Of a stretch of DNA of 64,000 nucleotides, positions 7,776 through 16,334 are shown piece after piece. Source of the stretch: JAWHQP01 sp032586195. GTDB lineage: Bacteria; Pseudomonadota; Gammaproteobacteria; Enterobacterales; Pasteurellaceae. Made by a program: the position numbers and the translations under genes. A model generated the notes under the pieces. It saw only the letters and a list, made by a program, of their open reading frames with translations, was not told where the DNA came from and searched no databases. The first letter of the stretch is position 1. Each line of letters begins with the position of its first letter. The DNA lies in contig JAWHQP010000003.1 of the NCBI GenBank assembly GCA_032586195.1, positions 1 through 64,000 on the forward strand. The letters are read 5' to 3'.

Positions 7776-8984
7776 TTATGGCAGTTTTGCCAATACGCAG
7801 TAACCGGCCTCAATTCCCTCAATGTTATAATCCGTATCAGCGCAAATAAAGACGGATTCGCCTTGCTTGAGACAAAGTGCGGTGTCGTTTTGACGAATTT
7901 TGATGCGCCCTTGCATCACGAATAAAATTGCCGCTCCGCTGCGGGTTTTGTCGGAGAAGCGGCTGCCCGCCCGGTAACGGATGTTTTCCAAGGCAAAATC
8001 CTTTGCCGGCGTGCTGTACACGAAAGGGTTCTGATCGGCGGGAGCCGGCGGGATGATTTGCGGAATCACTTCCCGACAGTCAATAATTTTTAATAGCTGC
8101 GGAATATCCACATATTTTGAAGTTAAACCGCCGCGGATAACGTTATCCGAAGCCGCCATCAGTTCAATATTCTGCCCGCGCAAATAAGCGTGCGGGATGC
8201 CCGCATCTTGATAAATACCCTCACCGATTTTGAGGTGCACGATATTGAATAAATAGAAACAGACTAAACCCGCATCTAATTTTTCGCGGGGAATGTCCAG
8301 CGTTTCCATGCTGTAAAGCACCCAATAGTCGGGATTTTCCGGTGCTAATTCGCCGCGTGCATAAGCCGTTTGATTGGTTTCAATAATCGGCAACAACCAG
8401 CCGGCCAATTCGGCCTGATCGGCTTGCATGATGTCAGCGTAGAAACTATGCAGATCCCGTATCGCCAGTCTATCCGCAAGTGCGGTGAGGGAAGGGCGAG
8501 TTTTTAAAGTTTGCAGGATGCGAGATTTGGTTTTGAAACCGTGCAGCAGCCAGAAATCGGATAAGGCAATCATCATTTCCGGTTTGTGATTGTTATCTTT
8601 GTAGGTGCGTTTGGGATCTTTTAGATCAATGCCTTTGGCGTTTTCTTCCGCAAAGCCCGCTTCCGCTTCTTTTTTGGTCGGGTGTAATTGGATAGAAAGC
8701 GGTTTTTTTACATCGAGGATTTTCAGTAAGTAGGGCAATTCGTCACCGAAGACGGCACGACTGGCATCGCCTAATACTTGTGGATTCTGTTTTATGAACT
8801 CGGTCAGCGAGAAGTTTTTTCCTTCCGCTTCAATGGTAGAGGGTGCGGAAGGATGAGCGCCTAGCCACCATTCCGCGTAACATTGATTTTTTTGCTTTGC
8901 CATGCCGAGCAGGTCGGGTAGATAGTCTGTTCCGCCCCAAATATAGTGCTGTAACGCACCGGTAAGTTTATAAATACCAGCCAT
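7776..8984 (-). CDS. manA: Mannose-6-phosphate isomerase, class I
   Basis: 402 aa zinc enzyme interconverting mannose 6-phosphate and fructose 6-phosphate. Recognisable blocks: LLKILDVKKPLSIQLHPTKK (Gln and His zinc ligands), YKDNNHKPEMMIAL (Glu ligand) and EGIYQDAGIPHAYLRGQNIE (His ligand and substrate loop). It feeds sugar brought in by the ManXYZ phosphotransferase just upstream into glycolysis. A 5-bp gap separates it from yobD. Two uptake signals are coding (7875-7883 giving DTALCLK, and 8478-8486). Confidence 0.97.
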   Translation of the reverse strand: MAGIYKLTGALQHYIWGGTDYLPDLLGMAKQKNQCYAEWWLGAHPSAPSTIEAEGKNFSLTEFIKQNPQVLGDASRAVFGDELPYLLKILDVKKPLSIQLHPTKKEAEAGFAEENAKGIDLKDPKRTYKDNNHKPEMMIALSDFWLLHGFKTKSRILQTLKTRPSLTALADRLAIRDLHSFYADIMQADQAELAGWLLPIIETNQTAYARGELAPENPDYWVLYSMETLDIPREKLDAGLVCFYLFNIVHLKIGEGIYQDAGIPHAYLRGQNIELMAASDNVIRGGLTSKYVDIPQLLKIIDCREVIPQIIPPAPADQNPFVYSTPAKDFALENIRYRAGSRFSDKTRSGAAILFVMQGRIKIRQNDTALCLKQGESVFICADTDYNIEGIEAGYCVLAKLP

Positions 8985-8989
8985 CTTTT

Positions 8990-9481
8990 TTACTCTGTCC
9001 GTTTGTGTTGTGAGGATGAATCTTTATAGCCGCCGAAAAATGCCACGACGGCGTCCGTATCGGATTGTGACGTCAGTTGTGCTAAAAGGCGTCTGCCGTT
9101 TTTCAGATCAATAACAATGATGTTATCGTTAGCGAGGTTAATCTGCCGGATTTTATCATATTCGAGATAAAGATTACCGAAGAAAAAGCCTTTTTCTTTT
9201 AATACCAGCGTCGGCGAACGGATAAATGCGCCATATATGATAAGAATGATCGCCGTCGCCAATAGAAATAAGGTGAAGCTTTGCATCATGTTAATTTCTG
9301 CAAATGATTGGTAAATAATCAAACCAAGCAGAATAATTAAAATGATAGCATCGGTTTTTCCCTGTTTTTTCAAGCGGACTTTGAGTTTGGTTTTTCCTTT
9401 CAGCCAATCCATGCCGAATTGATCATAAACGGCATAAATAAAGAAAACACCGATAAAAAGCAATAAGATAATGTTAATCAT
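8990..9481 (-). CDS. yobD: UPF0266 membrane protein, YobD family
   Basis: 163 aa with three hydrophobic segments in the first 90 residues (about 2-18, 46-62 and 68-86) and a hydrophilic C-terminal domain. The segment LKEKGFFFGNLYLEYDKI matches the conserved UPF0266 core (FKQKGFFFANVWIEY in E. coli YobD). The role is unknown. In E. coli yobD also follows manXYZ, and here it sits between manZ and manA, so a job linked to the mannose system is a reasonable inference. Confidence 0.85.
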   Translation of the reverse strand: MINIILLLFIGVFFIYAVYDQFGMDWLKGKTKLKVRLKKQGKTDAIILIILLGLIIYQSFAEINMMQSFTLFLLATAIILIIYGAFIRSPTLVLKEKGFFFGNLYLEYDKIRQINLANDNIIVIDLKNGRRLLAQLTSQSDTDAVVAFFGGYKDSSSQHKRTE

Positions 9482-9500
9482 AGATGGAACCGAATAGAAG

Positions 9501-9523
9501 AAAGGACGCTCAAAGCGTCCTTT
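9501..9523 (-). terminator. Hairpin after manZ, possible partial terminator
   Basis: Perfect 10-bp stem AAAGGACGCT / AGCGTCCTTT with a 3-base loop in the manZ-yobD gap. On the minus strand it is followed by CTTCTATTC, which is not a strong T run. Read-through into yobD-manA, or mRNA end protection of manXYZ, is more likely than complete termination. Confidence 0.55.
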
Positions 9524-9545
9524 AACGTGGTTTAAATCTCGGTGA

Positions 9546-10382
9546 TTACGCCAGCCAGCCTGTCCAAGCTCCGAAAATACCGATTGCGAAGAAACCGATA
9601 ATAATCCAGAGTGCGTTTACACGGTTGCGTAATAACCACATACAGGCAAAGGTGACAAGCAATGGCAATAAGCCCGGCATTAAACTGTCGAGAATACTCT
9701 GTACCGTGGTGATTTCAGTGGTGCCGTCCTGTTTCTGGATGACGGACACGACCAACGGCACATTAATGCTGGTCCATTTCTGCACCAAGGCCCCCATAAT
9801 AAACAGACCGAGAATAGAGGCGCCTTCGGTCAGTTTTTGCAGTAAACCGCCGCTCATATCGCCCACAACATCCAGGCCTTTTTTGTAGCCGTAGGTAACA
9901 CCGTAATAACGGGTGGCCAAACGCACTAAGTTGAAGAGAACGAAGAACAGGATTGGGCCGAGAATATCGCCGTTCAACGCCAGTCCGGCACCTAATGCGG
10001 CGAAAATTGGACGGGCGGTTCCCCAGAAGATCGGATCGCCCACGCCCGCCAATGGCCCCATCAGACCCACTTTGATACCGTTAATGGCGGAGTCTTCGAT
10101 TTCTTTACCGTTGGCACGTTGTTCTTCCATCGCAATGGTCACACCGAGTACGGGAGCAGCAACGAATGGTTGGGTATTGAAGAATTCAAGGTGGCGTTTA
10201 ATGGCCGCCTTGCGTTCCGGTGAATTCGGATCCGGATATAACCGTTTGATAACAGGCACCATGGAGTAGGCAAAACCTAAAGCCTGCATACGTTCAAAGT
10301 TCCATGAACCCTGGAAAAGATTAGAACGCATTACAACCGCATTCAAATCACTTTTGGTTACTTTTTTAATTTCAGTTGTCAT
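9546..10382 (-). CDS. manZ: PTS mannose-type transporter subunit IID
   Basis: 278 aa from the ATG at 10382, which follows TAGGAATTC. A TTG at 10403 would add seven residues and overlap manY. The block LRSNLFQGSWNFERMQALGF-like sequence at the N-terminus and NGIKVGLMGPLAGVGDPIFW are hallmarks of mannose-family IID, which forms the membrane channel together with IIC. One main membrane segment lies near the C-terminus (ALWIIIGFFAIGIFGAWTGW). It starts inside the last codons of manY, indicating coupled translation. Confidence 0.96.
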   Translation of the reverse strand: MTTEIKKVTKSDLNAVVMRSNLFQGSWNFERMQALGFAYSMVPVIKRLYPDPNSPERKAAIKRHLEFFNTQPFVAAPVLGVTIAMEEQRANGKEIEDSAINGIKVGLMGPLAGVGDPIFWGTARPIFAALGAGLALNGDILGPILFFVLFNLVRLATRYYGVTYGYKKGLDVVGDMSGGLLQKLTEGASILGLFIMGALVQKWTSINVPLVVSVIQKQDGTTEITTVQSILDSLMPGLLPLLVTFACMWLLRNRVNALWIIIGFFAIGIFGAWTGWLA

Positions 10383-10395
10383 CTTTGAATTCCTA

Positions 10396-11196
10396 TTAAT
10401 CAAGTCTGTTATCTAAGCCGTTATCATTAGTAACCACAACGGTTTGTTGTTGGCTTTTGTTGTATTTAGGATGTAATTGAATGTAAAGGATCGCCATAAT
10501 TGCGCCTAAAACACCTAATGCGACCAGGTTGAAATCGGTGTAGCCGGCGATAACAAAACCTGCGAAGAAGAATGGCATTAAGTAGCCCGCGCGCATCATG
10601 TTAACCACCATGGCGTAACCGACGATAGCGATAAAGCCGCCGGCGATTTTAAGACCTGTCGTTACTACCTCAGGGATAGCGTTGAGCATGCTTTGTACTG
10701 TATCGGTACCTGCGGTTAACGCCACTATTAAAGCAGGGATGGCGATACGCATGGCTTGTAATAATAATGCTCCGCGGTGTAACCAGTCTAAACGGGCGAG
10801 GCTGCCGTCTTCTACTGATTTATCTGCAGCGTGTTGGAAACCGACGGTGATGGCGCGCACGATATAGGTTAAAACCTGACCTGCCGCCGCCAATGGGATA
10901 GCGATGGCGATACCGGTTGAAATATCCTGTTTACCGACAATAACGATAATCGCGGAAACAATGGAAGCCAGTGCCGCGTCCGGCGCGACGGCCGCGCCGA
11001 TATTCATCCAGCCGAGGGCTAACAATTCAAGCGTACCGCCGATGATTATCCCGGTTTTTAAATCACCTAACACTAAACCGATAAGAGTACAGGCGATTAA
11101 CGGACGCTGTGTCTGCCATTCATCAAGAATCGATCCCATACCTGAAATACAGGCAACAAGGAAGACAAGAATAATTTGAAGAGTTGAAATTTCCAT
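10396..11196 (-). CDS. manY: PTS mannose-type transporter subunit IIC
   Basis: 266 aa, almost entirely hydrophobic with several membrane spans, the sugar-translocating subunit of the mannose PTS. Typical stretches: IACTLIGLVLGDLKTGIIIG and GGTLELLALGWMNIGAAVAP. Lies 11 bases after manX and overlaps the manZ region at its 3' end. Substrates in the family include mannose, glucose, glucosamine and related hexoses. Which are used here cannot be decided from sequence. Confidence 0.96.
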   Translation of the reverse strand: MEISTLQIILVFLVACISGMGSILDEWQTQRPLIACTLIGLVLGDLKTGIIIGGTLELLALGWMNIGAAVAPDAALASIVSAIIVIVGKQDISTGIAIAIPLAAAGQVLTYIVRAITVGFQHAADKSVEDGSLARLDWLHRGALLLQAMRIAIPALIVALTAGTDTVQSMLNAIPEVVTTGLKIAGGFIAIVGYAMVVNMMRAGYLMPFFFAGFVIAGYTDFNLVALGVLGAIMAILYIQLHPKYNKSQQQTVVVTNDNGLDNRLD

Positions 11197-11207
11197 GTTG
11201 ATATCCT

Positions 11208-12194
11208 TTAAATTAAATTATGTTTTTTCAATAGATCCATCATGTACTGACGGGAGTCATTGGATACTTTGCGTACGTCGAGTTCGACATGGCGGGCGTC
11301 TAATTCTTTAAAGGCTGCAATGTCTTTCTCATCCACCGCAACGGCGCTGGATACCATGGTTTTGCCTTCTTTATGTGAAATACCACCGATATTTACCGTG
11401 GTGATCGGCACGCCGCCGTCCATTAAACGCACCACATCGGTCGGGTTAGTAAACAGCAACATGACACGATCATTACCGTATTCGGGGTTATTATAGACAC
11501 GAATCATTTTATCGATACCGACCACATGTGCGGTAACTCCCGGAGGAGCGACGCTTTTCAGCATGGTCGAACGAACCTGATCTTTCGCCACATCATCGTT
11601 TACCACAATAATACGGCTGACTTTGCTTTCTTTCGTCCAACGCGTGGCGACCTGGCCGTGGATCAGACGGTCGTCGATACGGATCAAACCGAATGACATA
11701 CGTTTGCCGTTGTCGGCCACCTGCGGCTGAGCAGCCGGCGCTGCTGCGGTCTGCTGAGCAGGTGCGGTGTTGTTTTCGGCAGTTTTTTCTTCTTCTTGAT
11801 ATTTTAATGCACGCACGCCGGTACGACCCGTTTCCAGCGCGATGCTCACCAATTCCTGCAGGCCGGGACCATCGTCGCGGGCCATAAAGGTTTCCACCAG
11901 CATCGGCACGTTTACACCGGTGACGACATCCATATTGTCCTTGCCGTCGGCTACACGGTTTGCCGCATTAAACGGACTACCGCCCCAAGTATCCACCAGG
12001 AACAATACCTGGTCGCAATGAGATAAACTGGTTGATAGCTTTTCTTGGTATTTTCCCATAATGGTTTCGGCGTTTTCACCCGGCACGAAATCAATGGTTG
12101 CTACGTTTTCTTGCTCACCAATCAGCATCTCCGTGGTTTTGAGCAACTGTTCAGCTGCTACTCCATGGGTTGCAATTATGATTGCAATAGTCAT
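11208..12194 (-). CDS. manX: PTS mannose-type fused subunit IIAB
   Basis: 328 aa with two phosphoryl-transfer domains. The IIA domain (1-133) has His10 in IIIATHGVAAEQ. The IIB domain (167-328) has His179 in RIDDRLIHGQVATRW. A 33-residue Ala/Gln-rich hinge (about 134-166) joins them, as in E. coli ManX, which makes this a two-domain rather than split system. Phosphate passes from HPr to IIA to IIB to the sugar. First gene of manXYZ-yobD-manA. A degenerate uptake signal near 11768 encodes part of the hinge. Confidence 0.97.
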   Translation of the reverse strand: MTIAIIIATHGVAAEQLLKTTEMLIGEQENVATIDFVPGENAETIMGKYQEKLSTSLSHCDQVLFLVDTWGGSPFNAANRVADGKDNMDVVTGVNVPMLVETFMARDDGPGLQELVSIALETGRTGVRALKYQEEEKTAENNTAPAQQTAAAPAAQPQVADNGKRMSFGLIRIDDRLIHGQVATRWTKESKVSRIIVVNDDVAKDQVRSTMLKSVAPPGVTAHVVGIDKMIRVYNNPEYGNDRVMLLFTNPTDVVRLMDGGVPITTVNIGGISHKEGKTMVSSAVAVDEKDIAAFKELDARHVELDVRKVSNDSRQYMMDLLKKHNLI

Positions 12195-12289
12195 GTGAAC
12201 TCCTTAGTTCTCTCAATATAAATAACATTGCATATTTTATACCAAAGCAGGAACAAGTCATTAAATGAGAATTATTTTTTTATAATAAA

Positions 12290-12305
12290 TTTGAACTAGA
12301 TCACA
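12290..12305 (-). promoter_or_regulatory. Candidate CRP site upstream of manX
   Basis: On the minus strand: TGTGA, TCTAGT, TCAAA. The left half matches the CRP consensus exactly and the right half matches 3 of 5. It lies about 100 bases before the manX start and about 60 bases before an AT-rich -10 candidate (TATAAA near 12238-12243), a class I activator position. Catabolite activation of manXYZ is known in E. coli. This site is proposed from motif only. Confidence 0.5.
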
Positions 12306-12344
12306 TTTTATTGTGGTGAATTTATGCTAGCATTCAGAATTTAT

Positions 12345-12375
12345 ACAAAAAATGACGGTTTTCACACCGTCATTT
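12345..12375 (-). terminator. Terminator of the purine permease gene
   Basis: Nine-base stem AAATGACGG / CCGTCATTT with an 8-base loop, followed on the minus strand by TTTTTTG. It lies 115 bases past the stop codon of the permease at 12490. The 12376-12489 interval between them is A/T rich and holds nothing else I can identify. Confidence 0.8.
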
Positions 12376-12489
12376 ATAATAAAAGCCCAAAAAAATTAAG
12401 TTTTTTTCAAAAATTTCGATTTTAAGGAAAAAAGCACCGTCCGTTGATTTTTCCATTCGTATCGTTATTATTTTTCACTTCCGATTGTA

Positions 12490-13794
12490 TTATTCGGCCT
12501 GTTTTCTGTCTTCCGGTAGGATTAAATTCAAAACCAACGCCAGCAATGAACCCACGGTAATGCCGGAACCCAGCACCTCCTTGAAAAAGTGCGGTAGCCT
12601 GTCGAGCAGTTCCGGTCGGGTGGTCACGGCTAAACCGCAGCCGATGGAAATGGCGATAATCAACCCGTTGCGTTTACTGCGTTCGATTTCATCAAGCATT
12701 TGAATCCCGGCGGCAATAATCATGGCGAACATCATTAAACCCGCGCCGCCCAGTACGGGAAGCGGAATGGATACGATTAACGCGCCGAACACCGGGAATA
12801 GTCCCGCCAAGACGAGTAACACGCCGGTGATTGCCACCACATAGCGGCTGGCTACGCCGGTTAAGGAAATTACACCGATATTTTGTGAGAATGAAGAAAA
12901 CGGCGTAGTGGACATAATCGCCGCAAAGGCTGAACCTAAGCCGTCGCACAACACGCCGCCGCGCAAATGTTGGCCGCTGATTTCCGTTTTAGTGGCGTTG
13001 CCCAGGGCGAGGAAATTGCCGCTGGATTCCACAATAGTCACCAAGTAGGCGATAGACATGCCGATAATACCCGAAAGCGGGAATGCCAGTCCGAAGTGTA
13101 GCGGCTGCGGTACGGCAAAAACCTGAGCCTGCGTTACTCCGCTGAAATCCACCCAGCCCAGGACAAGCGCCACTACATAGCCGGTCATCATGCCGATGAC
13201 GATAGCGGCGGCGGAGAAAATTCCCTTACCCCATTGTACTGACACCACTACGATTACCAGCACAAATGACGCCATCATCAGATTCTCAGGCGTCGCATAA
13301 TCGGCGTCACCTACCTGACCGCCGGCAAACCAGTCCACTGCCACAGGGATCAGGCTTAAACCGATCATCATCACCACCGTGCCGGTTACCACGGGTGGGA
13401 ATAATTTACGGATATAAGGCATAAAAAAGCTGCCGACAATCATCACCAGCGAGCCGATCAGAGAAGCGCCCATAATACCGGCCACGCCGTAATCGCTGAA
13501 GCCGATCGCCAACGCCGCCGCCACAAAGGTGAAGCTTGTTCCCATTACGCTCGGCAAACGAATCCCGATCGGACCGATGCCACGGCATTGGATTATCGTC
13601 ACCACCCCTGAAATTAACAGCGCGGAATTGACCAGTGTTATAGTATCTTCGCTCGGCAGTTTCAGCACGTTACCGATTACCAGCGGCACGGCGATAATGC
13701 CGCCCAGCGCCGCCAGTAAATGTTGCGCGGCCAGTAATAAGCTCAGGCCGAAGGGCGGTTTATCTTCAACGGAATAAAGCAGATTATTATTCAT
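12490..13794 (-). CDS. NCS2-family nucleobase:cation symporter, probably a purine (xanthine/urate) permease
   Basis: 434 aa, about 12-14 hydrophobic segments. The NAT signature is QNIGVISLTG, and the preceding ESSGNFLALG block (with a conserved Glu) is the substrate-contact region. QN-G followed by LTGVASR resembles xanthine/urate carriers (XanQ, UacT) more than uracil carriers, but the call between purines is inference. A PurR-like operator overlaps its promoter, supporting a purine role. An uptake signal at 12587-12595 is coding near the C-terminus. Monocistronic: its own promoter and terminator flank it. Confidence 0.82.
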   Translation of the reverse strand: MNNNLLYSVEDKPPFGLSLLLAAQHLLAALGGIIAVPLVIGNVLKLPSEDTITLVNSALLISGVVTIIQCRGIGPIGIRLPSVMGTSFTFVAAALAIGFSDYGVAGIMGASLIGSLVMIVGSFFMPYIRKLFPPVVTGTVVMMIGLSLIPVAVDWFAGGQVGDADYATPENLMMASFVLVIVVVSVQWGKGIFSAAAIVIGMMTGYVVALVLGWVDFSGVTQAQVFAVPQPLHFGLAFPLSGIIGMSIAYLVTIVESSGNFLALGNATKTEISGQHLRGGVLCDGLGSAFAAIMSTTPFSSFSQNIGVISLTGVASRYVVAITGVLLVLAGLFPVFGALIVSIPLPVLGGAGLMMFAMIIAAGIQMLDEIERSKRNGLIIAISIGCGLAVTTRPELLDRLPHFFKEVLGSGITVGSLLALVLNLILPEDRKQAE

Positions 13795-13824
13795 TCGGTT
13801 TCCTTAGGTTAAAAATGTGTGGCG

Positions 13825-13862
13825 ATTATACTGAAATTTCCGAGTAAGGCAAACGTTTGGCA
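13825..13862 (-). promoter_or_regulatory. Promoter with PurR-like operator for the NCS2 permease
   Basis: Minus-strand -10 TATAAT (13825-13830), 17-bp spacer, -35 TTTGCC (13848-13853). The 16-bp AGGCAAACGTTTGGCA at 13847-13862 has the central GCAAACGTTT palindrome of PurR operators and agrees with 10 of the 12 fixed consensus positions. It overlaps the -35, so a PurR-hypoxanthine/guanine complex would block initiation. Confidence 0.7.
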
Positions 13863-13873
13863 TAGGCGGGATT

Positions 13874-13916
13874 AAAGTGCGGTGCTGAAAAATCAAATTT
13901 TCAGCACCGCACTTTT
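13874..13916 (-). terminator. Inverted uptake-signal pair, terminator of the APC permease gene
   Basis: Two perfect cores in inverse orientation (13875-13883 and 13906-13914). With flanks AAAGTGCGGTGCTGAAAA / TTTTCAGCACCGCACTTT they form an 18-bp stem with a short loop. It starts 10 bases past the stop codon of the permease at 13926. Confidence 0.8.
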
Positions 13917-13925
13917 GCGTCTGTA

Positions 13926-15332
13926 CTACACCAATAAGTCGGGCAGACGATACGCCGCGTAACAGAAAAGCACGACGATCAACAGGATTAAACTTTTTTC
14001 CGCCGGGTTGAGTTTAAATCTGCCGTGGAATCGGTAGTGGGAATAGAGGAATAGGGCAATGCCCGGCACATACAGCACGATGGAGAGCAGCAGATATTCC
14101 AAGCCGGCGGCGTAGAGAATCCACAAGCCGTACAGGGAAGCCATCACGCCGGTGAGTTTGATATGCCATGCGGCGTTTTGCCGAAAAGCGAGCTTTACCA
14201 AATACGCCCCGATGAGGAAATAAGGCACGAGGATCATGGAAGTGGAAATCAGCAGCAGATTGTTATAGCTTTGTTCCGTAATCAGCACGAGGAACAGACA
14301 GAACTGCACCACGAAGCCGGTGAACCAGAGTGAATTAATCGGCACTTCGTTGTGGTTCAGTTTGTTCAGCATTTTCGGGAACGCGCCGTTCTTTGCGCCG
14401 CGATAGGGAATTTCACAAGAGTACATTGTCCAGCTGATATAGGATGCCAGCACGGAGATAATCAGGCACACGGTGATGATAATTTTACCGCCCGGCCCCA
14501 TCATATGTTCCAACAGGCCCGCCATGGAAGGATTCGTCATGGCGGCGATAGTTTCACGCGGCAGCACGCCTAACGCCAGCACGGTAATAGCGACATATAA
14601 ACCGAGGGCGATAATAATGCCTAGCACGGTGGCAAGCCCTACGTCGGTTTTTTTCTTGGCATGAGCGGATAGCACCGAGGCTCCTTCCACGCCGGTAAAC
14701 ACCCAAAGCGTAATCAGCATGGTGTTTTTTACCTGATCACTCACACCGTTATGCAGAGCGGTGCCTTTAATATCGGTATTAAAAATATCCGGCGAGAAGA
14801 AATAGGCGGCCAGCAGGATAAATAAAATCAGCGGGAATACCTTGACAATGGTCGCCGCCAGATTTACCGACGCCGCTTCCTTTACTCCGCTGGCAACCAA
14901 AGCGTGTACCAGCCACACGATAATGGAAGCGCCGATAAAGGCGTAAATCGTGTTGCCTTGCCCGAAGATGATGTGGTTTTCACTGTCGGTGAAGGAACCG
15001 ATACCCTCAAACGCCACCACTAAATAACCGACGATCCCGATGGTCGCGCAAAGCCAGTAACCCCACGCGGACATGAAACCGATTAAATCGCCGAACCCTT
15101 CACGGGCGTAGGTGTAAATGCCGCCGTCCAGATCGGGGCGGAGACGGGAAAGATAGAAGAAGGATAAACCCAGGAAGATGATGCCGATTCCGGTAATCAG
15201 CCAGCCGATAGAAAGCGCTTCAGCACCCGCCACCGCCGCCATATTCTGCGGCAGGCTGAAAATACCCGAGCCGATCATGGAGCTCAGCACCAGAGCGGTG
15301 AGAGAAATTAAACCGATTTTTTTGCTGGACAT
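13926..15332 (-). CDS. APC-superfamily amino acid permease (basic amino acid/polyamine antiporter type)
   Basis: 468 aa with about 12 membrane spans. The first span carries SSMIGSGIFSLPQNMA, the G-[S/A]-G substrate loop of the APC superfamily, and overall it resembles the ArcD/lysine/arginine-ornithine antiporter (APA) group. It is the second gene of a two-gene unit with mmuM (8-bp gap). This is comparable to E. coli mmuPM, but MmuP belongs to a different APC branch. The substrate could be a basic amino acid, methionine or S-methylmethionine. The context favours the last, the family favours the first, and sequence alone does not settle it. Confidence 0.8.
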   Translation of the reverse strand: MSSKKIGLISLTALVLSSMIGSGIFSLPQNMAAVAGAEALSIGWLITGIGIIFLGLSFFYLSRLRPDLDGGIYTYAREGFGDLIGFMSAWGYWLCATIGIVGYLVVAFEGIGSFTDSENHIIFGQGNTIYAFIGASIIVWLVHALVASGVKEAASVNLAATIVKVFPLILFILLAAYFFSPDIFNTDIKGTALHNGVSDQVKNTMLITLWVFTGVEGASVLSAHAKKKTDVGLATVLGIIIALGLYVAITVLALGVLPRETIAAMTNPSMAGLLEHMMGPGGKIIITVCLIISVLASYISWTMYSCEIPYRGAKNGAFPKMLNKLNHNEVPINSLWFTGFVVQFCLFLVLITEQSYNNLLLISTSMILVPYFLIGAYLVKLAFRQNAAWHIKLTGVMASLYGLWILYAAGLEYLLLSIVLYVPGIALFLYSHYRFHGRFKLNPAEKSLILLIVVLFCYAAYRLPDLLV

Positions 15333-15340
15333 ACGACTTC

Positions 15341-16240
15341 CTATTTATCAGACAAATTATCCGCCAGGGTTTTGATATATTCATGACCGATACCGCAGCA
15401 TCCGCCGATAAGCGTTGCGCCCTCCACTACCCATTTTTCAGCCCAGGCCAGATAACTTTGCGGGGTAAGATCCTGGCGGACTTCGTCCAAACCTTCGTTA
15501 GCGGTCGCGTCCTTCGGTTGAGGGGCAAAGGCGTTGGCATAAGCCCCGGTAGCAATATGGGAGGCATTGGCTGCCGCTAGAGTATCGCGTGTCACCGCCA
15601 GGGCTTGCCCGATCACTTCGGGCTGACAGCAGTTAAACAGAATGGCATTTACGCCCAAATCTACCATTTTCAGCACCGCGCTTTGTACGCTTTCGCCCGA
15701 ACGCAGCTGTGGTTCAGGGGTAGGTTCATCGTCAGTCAGGGTGAAAGATACCCAGAATGGACGTTGATCTCGCGGCAGTAACGGTTTAACGGAAAGCGGT
15801 TCGATAATCACGCTTTGCGTTTCGCATAGCCAGATATCCACATAAGGGGATAAACCGTCAATAAGCGGCCGAGCGATTTCCTTTACCCGATCCGCATTGA
15901 ACAAATCGGGACGGTAAGAGCCGAATAACGGCGGCAATGAGCCCGCCACCCGTACCGCCTTGCCGCTGTTGTTTACCGCGTTGCGGGCCAGTCGCCCCGC
16001 CCGTTCCGCCAGCATTTCGGCATCGGCGTGAAAACGCTGTTCCCCGATATGAAACGGCACTACGGCATAGCTGTTGGTGGTAATCACTTGTGAACCGGCC
16101 CGGATGAAATCCTCATGCACCGCCTGTACCGCGCTCGGCTGTTCATACAAAGCGCAGGCCGACCATTCGGGCTGGCGGAAAGGCGCGTTACGACGCATTA
16201 ATTCACGGCTCATACCGCCGTCGAGAATTGTGATTGGCAT
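15341..16240 (-). CDS. mmuM: Homocysteine S-methyltransferase
   Basis: 299 aa, Pfam-type homocysteine S-methyltransferase fold. N-terminal ITILDGGMSRELMRR and the zinc-binding cysteines in LFNCCQPEV and IGGCCGIGHEYI are intact. It methylates homocysteine to methionine with S-methylmethionine (or SAM) as donor, independent of folate and cobalamin. First gene of an operon with a permease. I see no MetJ-type repeat upstream. Its start at 16240 follows an AAGGAAAAA stretch. Confidence 0.92.
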   Translation of the reverse strand: MPITILDGGMSRELMRRNAPFRQPEWSACALYEQPSAVQAVHEDFIRAGSQVITTNSYAVVPFHIGEQRFHADAEMLAERAGRLARNAVNNSGKAVRVAGSLPPLFGSYRPDLFNADRVKEIARPLIDGLSPYVDIWLCETQSVIIEPLSVKPLLPRDQRPFWVSFTLTDDEPTPEPQLRSGESVQSAVLKMVDLGVNAILFNCCQPEVIGQALAVTRDTLAAANASHIATGAYANAFAPQPKDATANEGLDEVRQDLTPQSYLAWAEKWVVEGATLIGGCCGIGHEYIKTLADNLSDK

Positions 16241-16282
16241 ATTTTTTCCTTATTTGAATGAATTCAAAACTCACTAAAACAA

Positions 16283-16312
16283 CACCGCACTTTAACATTC
16301 AAAGTGCGGTGC
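16283..16312 (-). terminator. Inverted uptake-signal pair downstream of ychF
   Basis: Perfect cores at 16284-16292 (reverse) and 16302-16310 (forward), only 9 bases apart, able to form an 11-13-bp stem. It lies 23 bases beyond the ychF stop codon and before the mmuM promoter region, so it most likely terminates pth-ychF transcription. Confidence 0.65.
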
Positions 16313-16334
16313 TGAAATATTGAGTTTTTACCTG

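Noticed and set aside
12376..12489. Small RNA gene in the A/T-rich stretch before the NCS2 permease terminator
   Set aside because: No promoter on either strand; it is most simply the 3' untranslated region of the permease.
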